56,751 nucleotides of DNA from NCBI GenBank assembly GCA_963204915.1, contig CAUJHS010000046.1, forward strand, positions 1-56,751, in the 5' to 3' direction. The stretch is from Planctomycetota bacterium. Its GTDB lineage: Bacteria > Planctomycetota > Planctomycetia > Pirellulales > Pirellulaceae. This document shows, piece after piece, positions 29,701-33,926 of this stretch. Position 1 is the first letter of the stretch. Each line of letters opens with the position of its first letter. The notes below the pieces were generated by a model. The model saw nothing but the letters and a program-made list of their open reading frames with translations. It was not told where the DNA came from and searched no databases. The position numbers and the translations under genes were made by a program.

Positions 29701-30701
29701 TGGCGTTCGCGGCTAAAGCGCTGCACTGCAGAGATCACCTCCTTGGGAAGGATCCGGCTGAGGCTGCCGTGCCGCGGCTCGCCGTCAAGCGGCGCGAACC
29801 GCCGCGGAAGCAAAACCTCAGGCGCGCCGTCCAGCCGCTCGCTCCACCACCGAAGCTGCTCAGCCGCGGCGTCGGATCTCAGGAACTCCCGCTGGTAGTG
29901 CGCGAAGTCGTCATAATTCGCGCGCAAATTCGGCAATGATGCGCGCCTGCCGAACGCATGGGCTTCATAGGTCTGGGCCAGTTCTTCGAGGAGTAGGCCA
30001 ACCGACCAGCCATCGCCAGCGATGTGGTGCAGCCCGAACAGCAACTGATGGTCCGTTGGTCCGAATCGCAACCAACGAGCGCGAATTAGCGAACCGCGGC
30101 TCAGGTCGAACCGCTGCGATTCAAGTTCCGCAGCGCGGAGTTCGGAGAATTCAGTTCGATTCGCTCCCGTCAGACCCTCGGCAGGAATGATTTCCAAAGG
30201 CCATTCATTCAGGGCGACCGGCTCGCGCCGCAAGTCGCCATTGAAGTCGTAGAAGGCCGAGCGCAACGGCTCATGGCGTTGAAGCACCGTGGTGAGACTT
30301 CGTCGCAAAATCCGCTCGTCGAGCGGGCCGATCGCCTCGACTGACAACGTCAGGCCGTACGCGCCGGCCGCATCGCTGGCTTGCTCCGCCAGCCAAAGTT
30401 GCTGCTGCCCGAGAGTGGCGAATCGGCGTCCTGACAGGTCACAGAGCTGCGAGCCATTCGAGCGGACGCCAAGCTTGCGTTGCCGTTGGATGTGCGCCGC
30501 CAGGAGCGAAATGGTCGGGCGGTCGGTGAACTCGTTCACCTCAAGCGTGACTCCGAAAGCATGCTGCATTTCCAGGAGAATCTCGACCGCTTCGATCGAA
30601 TCGCCGCCAAGGGCGAAGAAGTTGTCGTCGTCGCCAATCTCTTCCAAATCGAGCTCGCGCGCCCAGCATTGGCGCAACCACTCCCGAATTTGTTCCTCCA
30701 T
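11751..30701 (-). CDS. Giant five-module NRPS beginning with a bare carrier domain
   Basis: A 6,316-residue synthetase. The longer frame from 30803 is rejected because ATG 30701 has a GGAGG-containing leader and follows the hydroxylase stop by 17 bases. Domain order with approximate residues: PCP0 (GGDS, 35); C1 (HHIAGDG, 224)-A1-PCP1 (1102); C2 (HHIACDG, 1297)-A2 with inserted methyltransferase (VLEIGCGAG, 2160)-PCP2 (2595); C3 (2790)-A3-PCP3 (3667); C4 (3862)-A4 with inserted methyltransferase (ILEIGCGTG, 4725)-PCP4 (5165); C5 (HHIVSDG, 5362)-A5-PCP5 (6242). Both methyltransferases sit between cores A8 and A9 and carry the GW.S.YTGEPI opening of N-methyltransferases. Pocket codes by eye: A1 DAFFLGVTF (Val/Ile-like), A2 DVEELGVVT (acidic, unusual), A3 DFWNFGLVI (Thr-like), A4 DGFFIGGTF (Val/Ile-like), A5 DFWNIGMVH (Thr). 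No epimerase domains are seen. The first carrier has no adenylation domain, so a starter must be loaded in trans. Confidence 0.95.
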   Translation of the reverse strand: MEEQIREWLRQCWARELDLEEIGDDDNFFALGGDSIEAVEILLEMQHAFGVTLEVNEFTDRPTISLLAAHIQRQRKLGVRSNGSQLCDLSGRRFATLGQQQLWLAEQASDAAGAYGLTLSVEAIGPLDERILRRSLTTVLQRHEPLRSAFYDFNGDLRREPVALNEWPLEIIPAEGLTGANRTEFSELRAAELESQRFDLSRGSLIRARWLRFGPTDHQLLFGLHHIAGDGWSVGLLLEELAQTYEAHAFGRRASLPNLRANYDDFAHYQREFLRSDAAAEQLRWWSERLDGAPEVLLPRRFAPLDGEPRHGSLSRILPKEVISAVQRFSRERHITAFATLLAAFQAVLARHVNSEDVMVATPVACRFERSWMPLIGYFVNLLAIRAQLDDDPPFGELAARVHRGNIEALARWQTPLDQVVSQVAPERDARRNPLARVAFAHHEELPQELVAHAVTLHSPRVRMSVNRFDLEFHLWSEGNAIRLEAQYDRRVADDAAVERLADDYCQVLHAALGNPKLRVSSLPCSVLAEAPATDVQPPAGGDFGCLRELFAAQAARTPRRPAIVCDRGSISYGELHERANRLAVALAAYNLAPEAPVAVCIEPLEDFVEAVLAILAIGGCYLPLDAEWPDERLATILRDSRSPLLVTEQRLCPRLACLGVPTVSFQVLRGLAKAPKPAGGLAPRARVASRRAACVMYTSGSTGAPKGVVVEQRSIASLVMETDYVRLGAEDVVAQAANRAFDASTFEIWGALLHGATLAEFSKEDLLSPDALQDRLRRHGVTTLFLTTAAFHQVARQNPRAFAGLRTLLFGGERGDPRSVADAAAQGVVERLVHVYGPTETTTFATWFPVEPPQDGHAAVPIGRPIRRVRAYVLDCWLHPASIGVVGELYVAGFGLARGYVAAPGATAERFLPDPWAPTSGERMYRTGDLAVRRPDGTIEFVGRVDHQIKLRGRRIEPGEIEATLRRHPQVCEAVVSLDTTQADPSLIAWIEAGPAEEDGPVSLPTGSQLESELRDFLQVRFPAWMVPSRWRIEPALPRTLTGKVDRAALRSRSSDKRCGDEAEYAPPRSPEEAAIARVFQRLLGTDRVGAHDNFFHLGGHSLQATQVVSRLRTALLVDLPLAAVFRSPSPALLANEVQRARNDLANEDAATFRRLPRHDGVFPLSYAQQRLWFLDQLEPNSIAYNIPFGMRLVGRLDAPALRRALDALVERHEALRTTFGRRESEPVQIIAARCECPWELLDLSRLEPGAQEGEAQRLAVQFAERSFDLSRDCMLRARLLRLRDDEHVLVLVLHHIACDGWSLGVLAHELPTLYNAMTEGSPSPLSEPPVQYADFAVWQRGWLEGARCEKLLAWWRRQVDGVRVLQLPTDRPRTPQPTSTGRVESRRIDADLTRATQALCREENVTLFMCLLTVFQTLLARYTGERDIAVGSPIANRRFGAIEGLIGFFVNSLVMRTNLSGDPTFRKLLRRVRQMALDVYERQDLPFEKLVEEVRPERELSHNPLFQVTFAVQNAPLEAPPMRDVELRPFVFDVTAVRFDLELDIRERDQGLVLYAFYRTDLFDRSTVQNFLAHFENLLGEFVRNPDLRLSQAAMLSAAERRRLVVDPNRTQAPPLRAFTLHGLFESQAQRTPDRVAACQGERRLTYQELDEQANQVAARLRGLGVTPEEPVAIQATRSLETLAAMLGVLKAGGVCLPLDPQHPQQRVAGMVTQARFVLCDEEFPAPAKGISLLRICELLQRPDGGPARKDHDLPPIQGDRAAYILFTSGSTGVPNGVVLTHRALVNYAAHFAERIGLRAADRVLQFASPGFDVILEELFPTWSVGGAVVLADAETMATPDDLQRLLEKERITGLELPAAFWRPWVDGMAAQGHSLPGALRWVLVGCEQPDVPRLRWWQERGVGLFTVFGLTETSVTSSVCALPVGPGAAPVETPLSLGPPLANTQYYVLDECLNPVPAGVVGELFIGGEGLARGYLNQPGRTAQRFVPDPFGAHGARLYRTGDLARLRRDGSVEFLGRRDDQLNLRGFRIEAGEVEAALRRVPLVTDAAVVLREQGSSGPNMAPRHNAYLAGYVVGNRRHEQFIESVRRVHQRRLHGWRTFYDETYRQASTAPTPDFNLAGWVSTYTGEPIASEGMHEQVAQAVARVLARRPQSVLEIGCGAGLLLFPIATHCQRYVATDISAGALESVRTSWEALALPVERLQLLHRAAHQVDDLPPQSFDVVCLNSVIQHFPDAEHLLEVLTHVAATVRDGGAIFLGDVRFRGLLSAFYASVELFQARGDEPPDALRQRIARRRANELDLVIDPDLFNLLAARVPRLREVRIEPKRGRHANELCRYRFDVTLILGEPQPLLPVEPWRDWQPDWTCNRIEERLSDRRPETLALRGIPNRRVLGDVQAARMLEEQRLATVAEVRRRINAEDAVEGLDPEDLWRVADKHSYTAQVRLSRIAPEQIDVVFVRRDLADAPPGMLPMDLPEPMSRLREPAGLANNPSQVDLSREVGKLLCDELKKTLPLYMVPSIFVLLDHLPVTTHGKVDRSALPPPPAFDGGQGPASVLPPETDAERRLAVIWRDALRLEQVGANQSFFELGGHSLVAAQVISRVRSEFGVETPLRAIFECPVLRDFAARIDAQRAGGEQRGSVIITPADRREPLPLSYSQERLWFLDRLDPGHCGYLVHAAWRLDGPLDASAFRRAAADVAQRHETLRTVFPEDQGRPVQQIESRPNWAVEITDLSALAHEAQERALFALSADQQGNPMDLATGPLVRCRLVRGAPERHVLLLTMHHIVCDGWSLSVFYRELAACYEARQQGREPALPPLPIAYGDYARWQRERLQGERVEATVAHWRRRLASVERLELPCDGRRPPVTSHRGAARGRRLPWSLWRQLEQLAEREDATLFMTLFAAFHVLLSRLTGQTNLAVGVPFANRNLQETAGLIGFFVNTLPLRVDLSGDPTFAQLLAQVRATVVDALAHAEAPFDRLVQELQPERSLSHHPVFQTVFAVETEVEPQPALIDVTALPWEAPTTVCRFDLEVHVLRQAAGPVAVAVYNRDLFADATMERWLEAFETLLTQIVANPCARLSQLEAVSETQRRELLLERSGSNAVADEEPFQPLHHVFAEHAKRRPEAVAVTDEEGDLTYSQLDQRSTAVAQRLLALGVSPEDRVGVCLERSAGAVVAILGVLKAGAAYVPLDPRSPDLRLRALVASVQPRVVITGRDGPSRLSHLVADTPLLVLEGAITRPSDARALPAVSPDQLAYIIFTSGTTGAPKGVAVSHRSLTMLLRGAVSLCSPGENDVWTMSHALVFDFSVWELWGALAWGGRLVVVPEMVRHAPEEFCHWLERHRVTMLNLTPTEFSRLLHQEPPETWRARFCLRTLFLGGEALDRDHVRRWIHALGDAEPQLVNLYGVTEATVIATAQRLTRSLVDEEWTGSPLGTPMAGWEAYLLDDRLRLVPPGAVGELCLGGRGVARGYWNDPALTANSFVPHPTVAGARLYRTGDQARWRNDGTLEFHGRRDSQVKLRGHRIELGEIAAQLRTHPHVADAYVVLAATDLGERSLVAYFVSKRNEAGEVGASAAELNHWLRDRLPFWMIPQGIVELSELPRSASGKIDERALPRAAVGRAAAASYVPPRNLAEQTLADLWADVLGAESVGVHDNFFELGGHSLLATQLVSRIRETFAVDLPLRAIFETPHIAGLSRWLDIETGNRFRQNPIERIARGKDLPLSFAQQRLWFLNRLDPGGCAYNVPIALRIVGPLDSDHLQQSLDLLTARHEALRTVFVESEDGPAQRILPAASCPTGKIDLRHLGQEQRQERLEHYARLEESFPFDLAAGPLLRAVLFRLGADEHVLLLTLHHIACDGWSIGVLTRELAECYEALRQGQTPQLPELAVQYADFAAWQRRTLHEEALRDLLAWWTTTLAGLTTTELPRVADEKAGPAERGSTTGRVLSGELLQGVKSLSRAHAATPYMTLLTALDIALARLTGSRDLAVGAPVANRQRRELEPVVGFFINTLVIRVRWDDDPTFAELLERVRQTTVEALAHQDLPFERLVAELQPDRMEDHNPLFRILFGVQNTPRVDLPTTTFQPLGLPIGTARFDLEILAWEHPETLELVAAFRPDRVRRTVVERLFDAVVDTLAAATSDATVRVSRLMRPAGNDVLRELPPPEPDERRPTMVPAVNRSAIRHPRPTRLEEFVAVNAARQPDRVAVRCGEAELTYGELNRQAAFLAERLRTAGIGPETPVGLFIERSPEMIVGMLAILQTGGAYVPLPPETPPGRVAVMLQHAGVRHVVLPQSLFDRLPMMNVERIALDGGSPASLLTDALARSGGLPAECALAYIMFTSGSTGTPKAVGVRHRSVVQLVVGADYVQFTAEDVVAQVASFAFDGSTFEIWGALLHGATLEIIGRDDVVSPGELRHRLVERRVSMAFLPTSLFHELAAAAPEMFRSLRYVIVGGERIDPGVARQVLAEGPERLVNGYGPTETTTFATWQLIERLSPDAKSIPIGRPILGTECYVLDDDFQPVGPGERGELHIAGAGLSRGYLNDRRLTAERFLPNPFAQQPGERMYRTGDHVRLLPSGALEFLGRLDDQVKLRGYRIELGEVESLVQSHPEVDRAAVVVREDGDGERRLVCYVTRRGSERAALPPKAGAAGVVEHLENWRQLYEDLYRQDASQGADLNLIGWNSSYTGEPIPVAAMREQIDQTVQRIRRLGARRILEIGCGTGLLLFRLAADCDGYAGTDFSPVAIDYVRERLPAAHIDPARVELLVRDADNLDGFAPQSFDAVILNSVVQYFPTVEYLLRVLEKASQVVRPGGHIFVGDVRNLRLLKEFRTAVALVQARPGDSCEELQERVRFEVNQESELLLDPRFFGALRRRITRLADVRIELKQGVDQNELTQFRYDVTLSLAAEPDEDKTLPRVERWLRWPEDIASLEQLAGVVREQDAGAIGLRGVPNRRLTYAVAAASSLAVAPPHDTASQLRETIDERLRNTAGVDPVEIWRMAEVLNLVVEVRPSDDHPAAFDVACFSGEVGDAATLCTRSAFTHEEPPDNRPWDRLASNPLRPVTAREFGDRLAQHLRAMAPEHMVPARFVLLDRFPLNANGKIERRALPPPPNLRPGPATSFVDPRTRTERTLAAIWADLLRLDRVGATDNFFELGGHSLLATQVMTRVRSALRVEAPLRAMFESPTVAGLAARVDDLLATAASAPPLTLSPAEHREGAPLSFAQQRLWFLDQLEPGNCAYNMAAAIRLQGPLDTGALHGSLRAIVARHEALRTSFPMQDGRPTQRIAEAAECPLPVLDLSRLGSELRQREILRLASLEETTPFDLAEGPLFRFRLLRCAADDWVLLLTMHHIVSDGWSITVLVRELAAHYTALTEARSAELPKLPIQYADFALWQRDWLAGERLQMQLEYWRRQLEGLEPLRLPTDYARPSAQTYRGGLITRRLAAALRKAIETLAQREGATLFMTLLAALDVLLSRCSGQSDIAVGTPIANRNRREIEGLIGFFVNSLVIRTDLSDDPAFSELLARVREASLEAFAHQDLPFEKLVEELRPDRNLTRNPLFQVMFAVQNATRVEFALPQLTLQAIEFETTTTRFDLEIHVWDDEEGLTLRAFYNTDLFARATVERWLAHLETLLMAAVADPQRRVSELPLLEGSEQREILYEWNQLPEPAAPLLCLHSWFENVAAEHPRAVAVADGNRQLTYEELDHRANGIAARLQAKGIGPDVLVGLSTERSVAMMVGMLGILKAGSAYVPLDPAWPEERLRGLLQQTQAALVLTDSANHERWERLAAAPVALIDLEAPIAAGLEKIGASPVTPDQLAYVMFTSGSTGTPKGVQITHRNVVRLMQQAELLFDFRADDVWPLFHSFTFDFSVWEIWGALLHGARLEIPSYLVTRTPDEFIDWMIQRRVSVLNQTPTAFSQLLAVERLWNDPQRLDALRYVIFGGESLDPQILDRWFGALGDKRPRMINMYGITETTVHVTFLELTRYHARQRSTGSPIGGRLGDLQLYLLDEKLHPVPQGVIGEIYVGGAGLARGYWNDPAQTAERFLPHPWGAPGARLYRTGDLARYIAPGVLEHWGRCDEQMKIRGFRIEPREIEQCLRSHLAVRDALAMVRHIRPDDPWLVAYVTRSTATRQYEADLAGELHRHLRRFLPEHMLPRAYVMLEVLPRSANGKVKRDELPLPAAMRPELAGQFTAPRTATEREVAAIWADVLRLDRVGVHDSFFELGGHSLLATQVISRIRDALGAALPLRALFEAPNIAELAARIDETLPKAPQSPAVRQGQERALRRRQALGAFQQRRGNTR

Positions 30702-30718
30702 CCTCGCGCCTCCGCCTC

Positions 30719-31720
30719 TCAACGAATGATTCGCGACTCCACGGCGCCGCGCGCCGCCAACGATTTGCGCAAGTCGCGGACGATGAGCGTTCGCTTGAGC
30801 CACCGGTCGGCGCCATCGTACCGCGCTTGAAAAGGTCGTCGCCCATGGACCGCGCGGAAGTTATCGACCAGGAGCACGTCACCCGGCGACAGCGCGACAT
30901 CGATCAGATTGGCGTCGAGTCGATCCACGAGCGTTTCCAGCGCCCGTGCGGCTTGGGGCTCGGCGGGAGCGTCCATAAAATAGGGATCGAGCCGCAGGTA
31001 AGGCCGCGACCGCTCGCCGAATAAGACCGACACTTTTTCCAGCGGCGCCGGTCCCGCGCCTGCGTCCGGCAGAGTGATGGGCGCCATTCCGTCAGGGACC
31101 GGGCCCGTGCGCCCTAAATGCGACTCGTCGGGACGGATGGTGTAGAGCGGCGCGAACAGCAGGTCGATGGTTTCTTCGTCCAGGTGAACGCCTTGAAGCG
31201 AGGCAAGCGTCGTCGGCGTTCGCTGGGGATTGCGCAGGCAAAGCAGCGCCAGGTAGTCGGCTCGCAGCGGATGAAACGCGTCCTCAGTGTGCCACCACAA
31301 GAGCTGGCGGCAGCCGGTGCCGATCTGCATGTGTTCGTGATCGCGGATCGGAAATACCTCGTGGATCACATGGCCCGACTGCTGCGTCGCCCAACCGATC
31401 AAGTCGCCCAAAAGCGAGCTGACAAGCACCAGATAGGCTTCCTCGTGGCGCGTGCGGCGCCGCTGATCGAGACTGGAGGGCGTCGGGCCGATGCGTTCGT
31501 CATCCACCACCATGCCCGAGATGAGCAGCGCTCCACCTGTTGGTTCTTCGAGCCGAAACCGCATCATACGGCGACGCAAGCGGCGGGAAAATTCCTGGGC
31601 CAGGACCGCAGCTTCCTGCAAGAAGTCGGCCGACTCCAAATCGTCGTTCAGCGCGATCGCTTCTTCCACTAAAGCGGCGATTTGCGAAACTTCACTATGA
31701 TGTAGGGTCAACCGCTCCAT
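30719..31720 (-). CDS. Arginine 3-hydroxylase-like Fe(II)/2-oxoglutarate oxygenase (VioC/OrfP type)
   Basis: A 333-residue protein of the clavaminate-synthase-like oxygenase family, closest in pattern to VioC of viomycin biosynthesis. Shared segments include LLGDLIGWATQQSG, a metal-binding HTEDAFHPLRADY, TIRPDESHL and VHGRRPFQARYDG followed by DRWLKR. The iron ligands are H144, E146 and H292, and R306 (14 residues after the last ligand, as in VioC) should bind 2-oxoglutarate. VioC-type enzymes make (3S)-hydroxyarginine, the substrate of capreomycidine synthase, whose homologue lies at 5,079-6,188. It is the first gene of the biosynthetic transcript, 17 bases before the giant NRPS. Free arginine as substrate is inferred from the family and from this pairing. 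Confidence 0.88.
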   Translation of the reverse strand: MERLTLHHSEVSQIAALVEEAIALNDDLESADFLQEAAVLAQEFSRRLRRRMMRFRLEEPTGGALLISGMVVDDERIGPTPSSLDQRRRTRHEEAYLVLVSSLLGDLIGWATQQSGHVIHEVFPIRDHEHMQIGTGCRQLLWWHTEDAFHPLRADYLALLCLRNPQRTPTTLASLQGVHLDEETIDLLFAPLYTIRPDESHLGRTGPVPDGMAPITLPDAGAGPAPLEKVSVLFGERSRPYLRLDPYFMDAPAEPQAARALETLVDRLDANLIDVALSPGDVLLVDNFRAVHGRRPFQARYDGADRWLKRTLIVRDLRKSLAARGAVESRIIR

Positions 31721-31829
31721 GTTTGGCTTGGCCCTCAGGTGAACCTATCGGCGTCTCCACTTGCGTTATCGTACCAGAAAGCAAAAAATTTCAGAATTGC
31801 GGTTTAATAACCGCTCAGGAGCAACCTGC
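31721..31829. promoter_or_regulatory. Divergent promoter region of the biosynthetic transcript
   Basis: This 109-base gap separates the arginine hydroxylase (minus) from the ADP-ribosylglycohydrolase-like gene (plus). It is AT-rich compared with its surroundings and must carry the main promoter of the cluster unless transcription enters from further upstream. It contains a short perfect palindrome at 31,799-31,814. No convincing -10/-35 boxes can be assigned by eye. Confidence 0.45.
31799..31814. repeat. Perfect short palindrome in the divergent promoter region
   Basis: The sequence GCGGTTTAATAACCGC has six-base arms around a four-base AT centre. It lies 16 bases before the GTG of the plus-strand gene and about 80 bases before the hydroxylase start. 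It could be a repressor operator for the cluster or a chance palindrome. Confidence 0.35.
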
Positions 31830-32864
31830 GTGGCGCTGCTTACCGTCTCGTATGATCAGATCGCTGGCTGCCTGGTGGGGCAGTGCTTAGCGGATGCCTT
31901 GGCGGCGCCGGTGCGCGGCGGCCCGGCGGAACTTTGCCAGAGCTATGCACAAGAAAAAGTACGGCCGTGGCTGCAAGGCGGGCCATTGACGAGCTTGCCC
32001 GAACCGCTGTTTTACACCGACGGCTCCCAACTTGCCTGCGAACTACTCTCGTGTTTGGTGGAAGAAGGCGGTTTTCGGCCGAGCCGTTGGATGGCGCAAC
32101 TCAACTCACTGGTGCGCCGCCGGTGGATCGCGCAACGCTACCTGGAAACGCATCTTGCGGCCAAAGCCTTCGCTCAGACCGGCTCCTGCGAACAGACGGG
32201 AGTCGATTCACAAGGGTTTGGCAGCGTCCACCGGGCCGCAGTTGTGGCGCTCCGGCATGCCACCGACCAGCAACAGCGTCGGGCGCTGGCTTACCGGCAA
32301 AGTATGCTTACCCACCGTAATCCGCTATGTGGTGCGGCGGCCGCAGTCCTGGCCGACTTGGTCGCCGCCGTGGTGCGCGGAGAGGCGACCCCCGATCGAC
32401 TGCGACTTGAATTGGTGATTCCGGAGGATATCGCGCCGCTCGGCGAGTCGTTACAGCACCTACCCGAACTTCTGAGCCTGGAGCCGGAGGCCGCGTTGCC
32501 GCGCGTCCTGAAGCTGTCCGTGTCCGGCGACGTGCCGACCCAGGAGGACTTGCCCGACCAAGTGCTGCCGGCGCTCATGTGGAGCTTGTACTGTGTATTG
32601 CGGTCGCAGTGGGATTACGTCGCAGCGGTCAGTCTGGCAATGTCCGCAGGCGGCGAAGTCATTGGTCCCGCCGCGGTCACCGGCGCTCTCTGCGGCGCGC
32701 ATGCCGGACTGTCCTTGCTTCCCGGCGCCTTGCTTGAGCGTCTGACCGATCGTGGAATGCCGGCGCTGCCCAAACTGCGAGGTTTGGCGGCGCGGTGCCA
32801 AGCAGCGTTGTCGGTTGACACCCTTAATTCTCCGCCAGAAAGTGAGCAATCGGTTGCGGAATGA
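31830..32864 (+). CDS. ADP-ribosylglycohydrolase-like protein with degenerate metal site
   Basis: A 344-residue protein whose layout follows the ADP-ribosylglycohydrolase family. It opens with YDQIAGCLVGQCLADALAAP and has YTDGSQLACELL where the family has a TDDT-type metal motif. LTHRNPLCGAAAAVLADL corresponds to the usual THxDP helix, and LAMSAGGEVIGPAAVTGALC sits where GGDTDT is expected. Both magnesium-binding signatures are altered (DD to DG, GGDTDT to GGEVIG), so classical hydrolase activity is doubtful. The frame opens earlier at a TTG, but GTG 31830 has AGGAG eight bases upstream and is preferred. It diverges from the hydroxylase gene and overlaps the convergent sulfotransferase gene by 41 bases. 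A link to the cluster is positional only. Confidence 0.6.
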   Translation: MALLTVSYDQIAGCLVGQCLADALAAPVRGGPAELCQSYAQEKVRPWLQGGPLTSLPEPLFYTDGSQLACELLSCLVEEGGFRPSRWMAQLNSLVRRRWIAQRYLETHLAAKAFAQTGSCEQTGVDSQGFGSVHRAAVVALRHATDQQQRRALAYRQSMLTHRNPLCGAAAAVLADLVAAVVRGEATPDRLRLELVIPEDIAPLGESLQHLPELLSLEPEAALPRVLKLSVSGDVPTQEDLPDQVLPALMWSLYCVLRSQWDYVAAVSLAMSAGGEVIGPAAVTGALCGAHAGLSLLPGALLERLTDRGMPALPKLRGLAARCQAALSVDTLNSPPESEQSVAE

Positions 32865-33579
32865 ACGTGTCGTTTTGCAGGAACCGGTGCATGAGCGCGG
32901 CCGTGGCGGCGCGATATTCTTCCGCATCGTGGAAGCACTCACGATAGTCGGTCGGTCGGCGGAACCCGCCCAATCCCACCGGCTGCCCGAAGTACGCATC
33001 GATCCGCTCAGACCGCCACCGCGGGTCCAACAACGACTCGGCGTTGATGGCGATGGTTGTCTCCCGCTGGTTAAGCCGTTCGAGACTGCGGTAATCGAAC
33101 AACAAGCGATTAAGAACCTCGCCCAGGCGGACTTCAATTTCGCGGCGATCAGGGTAGAGCTTCGAGAACCAGAGCCGCTCACCGGCCAGTTGCTCGCGAG
33201 CTTGCCGGTCCCATTGAAACTTCCGCTCGCTGACGATGGTGCTGGCCAAGCAAGACAGGAAGTCGTCCCGCTGGATCGTAATGAATTGAATGCCGGGGAG
33301 ATTGACAATCGCTTGCCACTCGCGGTGGAACGAGGGAATCGTCTTGAATCCTGAGAAGGGCCGGTCAGCCTGGGCGAAAAAGCCCTCCATGATGCTCACT
33401 TCCGTCGAGCCGTCTAGGCCGAGAACACAGCAGTTGAAGCGGCACTCGTACACGTTAAACAGTTCTTCCTGACGCACATTTGGTGTGTAGGCATCCACGC
33501 CCAACGCAATCCGATAAGTCAGGTAGGTCGACCCTGATCGGGGATGACCAACAACAACAAATCGCTTCGAGGTAAGCAT
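32824..33579 (-). CDS. Sulfotransferase family protein
   Basis: A 251-residue protein with the cytosolic sulfotransferase signature. A 5'-phosphosulfate loop GHPRSGSTYLTYR lies within the first 23 residues, and a later FITIQRDDFLSCLAS segment matches the 3'-phosphate-binding region. The C-terminal part (INAESLLDPRWRSERIDAYFG) resembles family members in bacterial tailoring and glycan pathways. These enzymes transfer sulfate from PAPS to hydroxyls or amines. A GTG start at 33,639 would add 20 residues, but ATG 33,579 places the loop at the usual distance from the N-terminus. It lies between the biosynthetic cluster and the intact insertion sequence. Sulfation of the peptide's Thr or beta-hydroxyl is possible but unproven. 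Confidence 0.75.
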   Translation of the reverse strand: MLTSKRFVVVGHPRSGSTYLTYRIALGVDAYTPNVRQEELFNVYECRFNCCVLGLDGSTEVSIMEGFFAQADRPFSGFKTIPSFHREWQAIVNLPGIQFITIQRDDFLSCLASTIVSERKFQWDRQAREQLAGERLWFSKLYPDRREIEVRLGEVLNRLLFDYRSLERLNQRETTIAINAESLLDPRWRSERIDAYFGQPVGLGGFRRPTDYRECFHDAEEYRAATAALMHRFLQNDTFIPQPIAHFLAEN

Positions 33580-33820
33580 GGCCAAACGATTCGACTCCCA
33601 AGTTGCATAACACGCAGCGACCAGCTCGTGTCGCGACACGGCTATCTTGGCAAAAAAGGAACGGCAACGGAAGCTCGACGAAGCTGCCCGACGTTAACCG
33701 TCGCCGCGGCAGCGCCGGCGCGGATCATGAATCGCAAGAAGCAAATCAGGGAAGAAGATGCGCTGTGTACTCTCCCGAATGGCGACTCGCCGTTCATGAC
33801 TCGCTCCTTGTGATATAGGT

Positions 33821-33845
33821 GCGGATGAAATCCTGTGGCGCGAGG
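33821..33845 (+). repeat. Left terminal inverted repeat of the IS
   Basis: It begins GCGGATGAAATCCTGTGG and ends CGAGG. The complement of the right terminus at 35,271-35,293 aligns with it with a two-base gap and a short mismatched block. Confidence 0.75.
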
Positions 33846-33866
33846 GTGGGTGATTTAGGTAAAAAA

Positions 33867-33909
33867 GGCGTCAGTGAACACGTTGGCGCGTGTTGCTTTC
33901 ACTGACGCC
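33867..33909 (+). promoter_or_regulatory. Leader stem-loop upstream of the transposase
   Basis: A perfect 12-base inverted repeat (GGCGTCAGTGAA with TTCACTGACGCC) encloses a further AACACG/CGTGTT pairing, forming one long hairpin that ends 17 bases before the transposase ATG. Such hairpins can terminate or mask read-through transcripts entering an IS. In the remnant at 659 the same hairpin has lost pairing through substitutions. Confidence 0.6.
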
Positions 33910-33926
33910 TCACTAGGATTGCTCTT

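Noticed and set aside
11751-30701. Possible epimerization domains that would give D-amino acids
   Set aside because: Every carrier domain is followed directly by a condensation domain or the protein end; no epimerase-type HHxxxDG repeat outside the C domains was seen.
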